57,014 nt of DNA. Source: Chloroflexi bacterium UBA4736. GTDB lineage: Bacteria > Chloroflexota > Dormibacteria > Dormibacterales > Dormibacteraceae. The stretch spans positions 1 to 57,014 of the forward strand of contig DHIW01000009.1 in assembly GCA_002404015.1 (NCBI GenBank). Reading direction: 5' to 3'. The translations under genes and the position numbers were made by a program. The notes under the pieces were generated by a model. The model had not been told where the DNA came from, did no database searches, and saw only the letters and a list, made by a program, of their open reading frames with translations. Below are positions 51,910 to 57,014 of the stretch, piece after piece; the first letter of the stretch is position 1; each line of letters opens with the position of its first letter.

Positions 51910-52806
51910 TTAGATCCTCACGAACCGGCGGACGCCGATGTAGCTGCCCAGGGCGCCGAGCATGGCTCCCGCCAGGAGCAGATCCTGTCCCAGCCGGCCG
52001 ACGAAGGCGGCGTCGTACGACAGCGGGATGAAGAAGAGGTCGGACTGGAAACGGGCCACGAAGGGGTGGTAGGTGAGCAGCAGCAGGCCGATCGCCACAC
52101 CGGCCGCCAGGAGCCCGGTCATGACGCCCTCGATGACGAACGGCCCGCGCACGAACCACTCCGTCGCCCCGACCAGTTTCATCACCTCGATCTCCTGGCG
52201 GCGGTGATAGACGGCGGTTCTGATCGTGTTCATGACGATCACGATCGAGACGACCGTCAGGATCGCCAGCACGACGAGGCCCGCCAGCGTCAGCCAGGTC
52301 GAGAGCCGGACCATGTTGTTGATGAAGTCGCCCTGGTAGTCGGTGGGGTCGGTGCGGTCGGCGCCCCGCCACTGCCGGGCCAACGCGTCGATCACCTGGA
52401 CGTCAGCCAGCTTGTCGACGGTCACCTCGAGCTTGGCCGGCACCGGGTTGCCCTGGATCTGGGAGACCAGCTGCTGGTTGCGGGGATCGCCTGAGAAGCG
52501 GGCCAGCTCCTCGTCCTTGGAGACGTAGTGGACGGCCACGACCTTGGGGTTGGCCCGCAGCTGGTCCTGGAAGTCGTAGACGGTCGAGAGCGGGGTCTGG
52601 TCCGCGATGCTGATGCTGATGACGCTGACGCGCTGCTTGTAGGTGTCGAGGACCTGGCCCAGGGCGTGCCCGATCAGGAGCCCGACACCGGCCAGGATCA
52701 GGATCAGCGTGATCGACAGCACGGCCGCCATGCTGACGGCGGCGTTCCGCCAGAAGCTCTGCCAGGCGCTGCTAAGCGCGAAGAGCAGATGCCGCCAGAT
52801 CTTCAT
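51910..52806 (-). CDS. ftsX: Cell-division protein FtsX
   Basis: A 298-residue ABC transporter-like membrane subunit. The N-terminal helix [20 protein letters not shown] precedes a large extracellular domain (about 55-165) and three C-terminal helices. With FtsE it transmits ATP hydrolysis to the septal peptidoglycan hydrolase next door. It starts 35 bases inside the end of ftsE. Confidence 0.93.
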   Translation of the reverse strand: MKIWRHLLFALSSAWQSFWRNAAVSMAAVLSITLILILAGVGLLIGHALGQVLDTYKQRVSVISISIADQTPLSTVYDFQDQLRANPKVVAVHYVSKDEELARFSGDPRNQQLVSQIQGNPVPAKLEVTVDKLADVQVIDALARQWRGADRTDPTDYQGDFINNMVRLSTWLTLAGLVVLAILTVVSIVIVMNTIRTAVYHRRQEIEVMKLVGATEWFVRGPFVIEGVMTGLLAAGVAIGLLLLTYHPFVARFQSDLFFIPLSYDAAFVGRLGQDLLLAGAMLGALGSYIGVRRFVRI

Positions 52807-53512
52807 GGTATCTCCCGGCCTGGTTGTCCCTGGCCACCTGCCCGCCCTCGATCGCCACGACCCGCCGCCGAAGCAGGTCCACGATCTCGCGGTTGTGCGT
52901 CGCCATCAGCACGGTCGCCCCCGCCGCATTGATGCGGAGGAACAGCTGCATGATCTCCCAGGCCGTCGCCGGGTCGAGGTTGCCCGTGGGTTCGTCGGCC
53001 ACGATCAGCCGCGGCCGGTGGACCAGGGCCCTGGCGATGGCGACCCGCTGCTGCTCGCCGCCCGAGAGCTCGCGTGGATACTTGAGCTGCTTCTCGGCCA
53101 GGCCGACGGTCTCCAGGGAGTCGTCCACGCTCTCCTTGATCACCCGGTTGTGCTCGCCCAACACGCGAAGAGCGAAAGCCACGTTCTCGTAGACGGTCAT
53201 CCGGGGCAGCAGCTTGAAGTCCTGGAAGACCAGCCCGATCTTGCGGCGGTAGTGGGGCAGCTGGCGCCGCTTCATGCGGCCCAGCTCCATACCAAGCACG
53301 AATATCTTGCCCTTGGTCGGCTTCTCCTCCCGGATCAGGAGCCGGATCATGCTCGACTTGCCCGCGCCGGAGGGTCCGACCAGGAACACGAAGTCGCCGT
53401 CGGGAACCTGCAGCTCGATCTCTCGGAGAGCCTCGGTGCCGTTCGGATACCGCTTCCAGACGTGCTGGAAGCTGATCAGGGGCCTGCTTTCAAAATCCGG
53501 TGCTATGACCAT
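52772..53512 (-). CDS. ftsE: Cell-division ATP-binding protein FtsE
   Basis: A 246-residue ABC ATPase. Walker A is [10 protein letters not shown], the signature is [17 protein letters not shown] and Walker B is [33 protein letters not shown] is the family's usual N terminus. It has its own sigma-70-like promoter upstream and leads the ftsE-ftsX-envC-ctpA series. Confidence 0.95.
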   Translation of the reverse strand: MVIAPDFESRPLISFQHVWKRYPNGTEALREIELQVPDGDFVFLVGPSGAGKSSMIRLLIREEKPTKGKIFVLGMELGRMKRRQLPHYRRKIGLVFQDFKLLPRMTVYENVAFALRVLGEHNRVIKESVDDSLETVGLAEKQLKYPRELSGGEQQRVAIARALVHRPRLIVADEPTGNLDPATAWEIMQLFLRINAAGATVLMATHNREIVDLLRRRVVAIEGGQVARDNQAGRYHEDLAASALRA

Positions 53513-53573
53513 AGGGTGTGACGTTTGGTGGAACGGTGGGGACGCCGGCGGGCGCCCGGCTAAGTTGAGCCGC

Positions 53574-53602
53574 AGTATAAGACCAACCCCCTAAGGGGTC
53601 AA
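53574..53602 (-). promoter_or_regulatory. Sigma-70-type promoter of ftsEX
   Basis: On the minus strand TTGACC (53602-53597), 17-base spacer and TATACT (53579-53574). It lies at and just past the end of the HD-GYP remnant, with a ~55-base leader to ftsE. Confidence 0.65.
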
Positions 53603-53953
53603 ACGGACCGCCAGGCTACCAACTGCGGGTTCGGCCCGGAGGGCCTGCCGCTGGAGCAGCGGCTCGAGGGCCGCCACGATGCGCGGGTTCCACTGGCTGC
53701 CGCTGCCCCTCCGGAACTCGGCGATGGCCCGTTCCAGCCCCATCCCCGCCCGGTAGGGCCGGTCGCTGATCATGGCGTCGAGGCAGTCGGCGACGCACAT
53801 GATCTGGGCTCCGATCGGCAGCCTCGCCGCCGGGACGCCTCGCGGATACCCCCCGCCGTCGAACCGCTCGTGGTGGCCCAAGACCAGCTCCTTGCCCTCC
53901 GCGTACTGGGGAAACCTGGAGAGGATGTCGGGTCGCCACCCAGCGAGCAGAGG
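53591..53953 (-). pseudogene. HD-GYP domain remnant
   Basis: About 120 residues match only the C-terminal half of an HD-GYP cyclic-di-GMP phosphodiesterase: GWRPDILSRFPQ, HHERFDGGGYPRG, GAQIMCVADCLDAMISDRPY and ERAIAEFRRGSGSQWNPRIV. The HD motif (HDxGK) and all upstream parts are missing, and the frame opens after a TAA. It is clearly a 3' fragment, lying between prfB and ftsE. Not expected to be enzymatic. Confidence 0.78.
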
Positions 53954-54002
53954 TTAAGAAGTGGCAAATGATAGTTAAGACCGGCTGCCGCCGGCAACTG
54001 TT

Positions 54003-55128
54003 CTAGTCCTGGCTCAGGCGCCAGCGCAGCCAGCCTTCGAGGAACGGCTCGATCTGGCCGTCCAGGACCGCCTGCACGTTCCCGACCTCCACCCCGGTCC
54101 GAACGTCCTTGACGAGTGTGTAGGGCTGCAACACATAGTTCCGGATCTGCGACCCGAACTCGGCCGGCATCACGTCCCCGCGGAGCGCCTCACGGCGCTC
54201 GGCCGCCTCCTCCTGCTGGCGCTGGTAAAGGCGGGCGCGCAGGATCTTCATCGCCAGCTCTCGGTTCTTCATCTGGGAGCGCTCGTTCTGGCACTGGGCC
54301 ACGATGCCGGTCGGCAGGTGGGTGATCCGGACCGCGGAGTCGGTCTTGTTGACGTGCTGACCGCCGGCGCCGGTCGAGCGGTAGGTGTCGATGCGCAGGT
54401 CCTCGGGGTCGATGTGGACCTCCTGCTCCTCGCTCTCGTCCAGCTCGGGCATCACCTCGACCAGTGCGAACGAGGTGTGCCGGCGGTGGTTCTGGTCGAA
54501 TGGCGAGATCCGAACCAGGCGGTGCACGCCGTGCTCCGATCGCAGCAGGCCATAGGCGCGCTTACCGCGGAAGATCACCGTGGCACCCTTGAGCCCGGCT
54601 TCTTCCCCCGGTGAAGTCTCGACCAGCTCCACCTCGCAGCCGGGCCGCAGGGTGTTGCGCTCTCCCGCCGAAGGTTGCGCCCACTTCGTGTACATGCGAA
54701 GCAGGATCTCCACCCAGTCCTGGGCGTCGACCCCGCCCTGGCCGACGCTGATGCTCATCACCGCGTTGTGGTTGGCGTGGGGGTCCGAGAACAGCAGGTC
54801 CAGCTCCCGCTGATGCAGCTCCTTTTCGATGGAGGCCTGCTCAGCGGCCACCTGCTTGAACAGCTCGGGGTCTTCGGACGCCAGCTGCGCGAGCTCGACC
54901 AGGTCGCGGGCACGCGCCTCCAGCCGGGCCCACGCGTCGACCTCCTCGCGGTTCTCGGAGGCCTCCCGCGCCCGCCGGGCGGCCGCTTCCGGGTCGTCCC
55001 AGGCGTCCGGCGCCGAGAGCTCCTTCTCTAGCCGGTCGGCCCGCTCGGCCTTGGCGGGCAGGTCAAAGATGCTCCTTCAGCTCGAGGATCCGCCGCAGCA
55101 GCTCCCCGGGGGAGCGGTTATCGACCAT
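54003..55128 (-). CDS. prfB: Peptide chain release factor 2, with programmed +1 frameshift
   Basis: RF2 recognises UGA and UAA stop codons. The first 21 codons (MVDNRSPGELLRRILELKEH then CTT) end at an in-frame TGA; CTTTGAC with AAGGAG three bases upstream is the classic RF2 autoregulatory slippery site. A +1 shift continues DLPAKAERADRLEKEL to the end, total about 374 residues. The GGQ loop is in YRSTGAGGQHVNKTDSAVRI; the stop-recognition loop contains SPFDQNHRRHTSF. The ATG overlaps the end of secA by 11 bases. Confidence 0.95.
55062..55077 (-). promoter_or_regulatory. RF2 programmed frameshift site
   Basis: On the minus strand AAGGAG CAT CTT TGA C: an internal Shine-Dalgarno three bases before CTT, in-frame UGA followed by C. 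When RF2 is scarce the ribosome slips +1 and makes more RF2. Confidence 0.93.
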
Positions 55129-57014
55129 GGCAGCGCTTGTACTTCTTGCCCGACCCGCACCAGCAGGGATCGTTGCGCCCGACCTTGGTATCGGCCGGCT
55201 TGCTGATGGTGGCGGTGGCCGCACCCCCGCCCCCGCCCCCGGGGCCGCTGAAGCTGGTCGGCGCGGGCGGCGGCGGCGCTGCCGGCAGGGGATCGTTGGG
55301 CATGATCTGGACCCGGAACATGTTGGCGACGACGTCCGCCTTGATCGCCTCCGTCAGCTCGTTGAACATATGGAAGGCCTCGTTCTTGTACTCGACGAGC
55401 GGGTCGCGCTGGCCGTAGGCCCGCAGCCCGATGCCCTCCTTGAAATGCTCCATCGTGGTCAGGTAGTCGATCCACTTCTGATCGACGGTTCGCAGCATCA
55501 CGAAGCGCTCCACCGAGCGCATGACCTCCGGGTTGCCGATCTGCTGCTCCTTCAGCTCGTAGACCTGGCGAGCGGCGTCCTGGAGGAACTCGGTGAGGCC
55601 CGCCTGGCCGCCCCGCAGCGCCTCGTCGGGGATCTGGGTGTCGGCGGCGATCGGGAAGTAGTTGGACAGGTATTTGAGCAGCTCCTCCAGGTCCCAGTTC
55701 TCCGAGTGCCGGCCCTGGCAGTGGGCCTCGACGCCCCTCGCCACCAGCTCGTTCATATAGTCGTGCACGTTGTCCCTGGTGGCGGCTCCCTCGAGCACTT
55801 TGACGCGCTCGCCGTAGATGATCTCCCGCTGCTTGTTCATGACGTCGTCGTACTCGACCACGTGCTTGCGGGCGTCGAAGTGCATGCCCTCCACCTTCTT
55901 CTGGGCGCCCTCGATCGAACCGGCCACCCAGCGGTGCTCGATGGGTTCCACCTCGAGGCGGTCCATCAGCCGGCCGATGCGCTCCGCGGCGGGACCGAAG
56001 ATCTTCATCAGGTCGTCCTCGAGGGAGATGAAGAACTTCGTCGAGCCGGGGTCGCCCTGGCGGCCGGCGCGGCCTCGCAGCTGGTTGTCGATGCGCCGGC
56101 TCTCGTGGCGTTCGGTGCCGATGATGTGCAGGCCGCCCAGGCCGGCGACGCCGGCGCCCAGCACGATGTCGGTGCCCCGGCCGGCCATGTTGGTGGCGAT
56201 CGTGACGCCGCCGTTGCGGCCCGCCTCGGCCACGATCGCCGCCTCCCGCTCGTGCTGCTTGGCGTTGAGGACGTTGTGGGTGACCCCGCGCTTCTCGAGC
56301 ATGCGGGACAGCCGCTCCGACTTCTCGACCGAGACGGTGCCGACCAGCACCGGCCGCCCGATCTTGTTCAGCTCCACGATCTCGTCGATGACCGCCTCGT
56401 ACTTCGACTGCTCGGTCTTGTAGATCACGTCGGGGTGGTCCGTCCGGGTCATCGGCCGGTTGGTGGGCACCACCACCACCTCGAGGCCGTAGATCTTGTG
56501 GAACTCCTCGGCCTCGGTCACCGCGGTGCCGGTCATGCCGGCCAGCTTCCCGTAGAGCCGGAAGTAGTTCTGGAGGGTGATCGTGGCCAGCGTCTTCTGC
56601 TCCTGCTGGACCTTCACGCCCTCCTTGGCCTCGATCGCCTGGTGGAGGCCGTCCGACCAGCGCCGGCCCGGCATGGTGCGGCCGGTGAACTCGTCGACGA
56701 TGACGACCTCGCCGTTGACGATCAGGTAGTCGCGGTCGCGAAGGAAGAGCGCCTTGGCCTTCAGGGCCTGGTTGATCTGGTGCGCCTCGACGACGTGCTC
56801 CAGGTCGTAGATGTTGGAGATGCTGGTCCAGCGCTCCATCTTCGCGATGCCTTCCTCGGTCAGCGAGACGGACTTGTGCTTGAGGTCGACGGTGAAGTCG
56901 GCCTCCTCTTCCAGCCGCCCCGCGAGCCGGGCGTACTCGACGTACTTCTCGGTCGACTCCTCGCCCTGGCCGGAGATGATGAGCGGCGTTCGAGCCTCGT
57001 CGATGAGGATCGAG
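55118..57014 (-). CDS. secA: Preprotein translocase ATPase SecA, C-terminal part
   Basis: Motor of the Sec export pathway. The gene runs off the window's right edge; about 631 C-terminal residues are seen. They begin SILIDEARTPLIISGQG in the DEAD-motor region, include FTGRTMPGRRWSDGLHQAIE, AGMTGTAVTEAEEF, IATNMAGRGTDIVLGAGVAG and LRGRAGRQGDPGSTKFFISL, and end in the zinc-binding SEC-C motif GRNDPCWCGSGKKYKRCHG. Followed by prfB with an 11-base overlap. Confidence 0.96.
   Translation of the reverse strand, partial: SILIDEARTPLIISGQGEESTEKYVEYARLAGRLEEEADFTVDLKHKSVSLTEEGIAKMERWTSISNIYDLEHVVEAHQINQALKAKALFLRDRDYLIVNGEVVIVDEFTGRTMPGRRWSDGLHQAIEAKEGVKVQQEQKTLATITLQNYFRLYGKLAGMTGTAVTEAEEFHKIYGLEVVVVPTNRPMTRTDHPDVIYKTEQSKYEAVIDEIVELNKIGRPVLVGTVSVEKSERLSRMLEKRGVTHNVLNAKQHEREAAIVAEAGRNGGVTIATNMAGRGTDIVLGAGVAGLGGLHIIGTERHESRRIDNQLRGRAGRQGDPGSTKFFISLEDDLMKIFGPAAERIGRLMDRLEVEPIEHRWVAGSIEGAQKKVEGMHFDARKHVVEYDDVMNKQREIIYGERVKVLEGAATRDNVHDYMNELVARGVEAHCQGRHSENWDLEELLKYLSNYFPIAADTQIPDEALRGGQAGLTEFLQDAARQVYELKEQQIGNPEVMRSVERFVMLRTVDQKWIDYLTTMEHFKEGIGLRAYGQRDPLVEYKNEAFHMFNELTEAIKADVVANMFRVQIMPNDPLPAAPPPPAPTSFSGPGGGGGGAATATISKPADTKVGRNDPCWCGSGKKYKRCHGR

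Overview
The window is gene-dense, GC-rich bacterial chromosome with many GTG/TTG starts and 1-4 nt overlaps between neighbouring genes. It carries about 58 protein genes or gene remnants and five tRNAs. There is no intact mobile element, CRISPR array or rRNA. The gene set (complex I, a B12-dependent class II ribonucleotide reductase, an F420-type PPOX protein, an ATP-dependent LigC-like ligase, a glucosylglycerate-phosphorylase-like GH13) suggests a free-living, probably aerobic soil bacterium. The programmed +1 frameshift kept in prfB argues mildly against most Actinobacteria. My best guess is a Terrabacteria lineage such as Dormibacterota or Chloroflexota; this is inference, since no rRNA is present.

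Layout. 1-3927: the end of a nuo operon (nuoL fragment, nuoM, nuoN, forward). 3943-5249: an ECF sigma factor with a membrane anti-sigma-like partner (reverse). 5366-9619: gamma-glutamyltransferase, a frame-broken SDR, a NUDIX hydrolase, a frame-broken small conserved protein and a dCMP deaminase. 9677-13783: rmuC and nrdJ, with a promoter and probable paired NrdR boxes before nrdJ. 13987-22195: a hypothetical protein, a luciferase-like remnant, a pyrE-like gene, GMC oxidoreductase, FAAH-like amidase, an EcsC-like protein, LigC-type ligase, a GT-C membrane protein and a tiny membrane protein. 22196-22468 is gene-free and holds a strong reverse promoter and a candidate forward small RNA. 22469-28027: GH13_18 phosphorylase, PPOX protein, tRNA-Pro, rdgB, rph, an unusual 44-bp tandem repeat, tatC, tatA and a membrane cyclophilin. 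28009-33861: hemB, a cobA-hemD fusion and hemC, then polyprenyl synthase, murI and a response regulator. 34309-36592: tRNA-Leu, aldo/keto reductase, 3-hydroxyacyl-CoA dehydrogenase and a zincin-like protein. 36765-42985: flavin reductase, tRNA-Cys, an E2 acyltransferase with lipA and lipB, DedA, two paralogous small proteins, a PfpI-like protein and a hypothetical protein. 43022-49308: malate synthase with an MFS transporter, a frame-broken secreted protein, a DksA-like protein, tRNA-Phe, an output-less GAF-PAS sensor and a lipoprotein. 49395-57014: tRNA-Val and the reverse-strand envelope and secretion block secA, prfB, ftsE, ftsX, envC-like, ctpA, with an HD-GYP remnant between prfB and ftsE.

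How the genes work together. FtsE-FtsX would activate the adjacent EnvC-like peptidase for septal peptidoglycan cleavage, with MurI supplying D-glutamate. TatA and TatC form a minimal Tat system. HemC, HemD and HemB cover the middle of heme synthesis. LipA and LipB make the lipoyl cofactor used by the adjacent E2. The MFS transporter abutting malate synthase suggests uptake of a C2 or monocarboxylate substrate.

Most unusual points: a duplicated 44-bp hairpin unit between tatC and rph that encodes two translationally linked 14-residue micro-ORFs; a candidate ~80-nt sRNA; paired NrdR-like boxes; a degenerate methylase domain fused to HemD; and three broken reading frames, two explained by one missing base in a G/C run.
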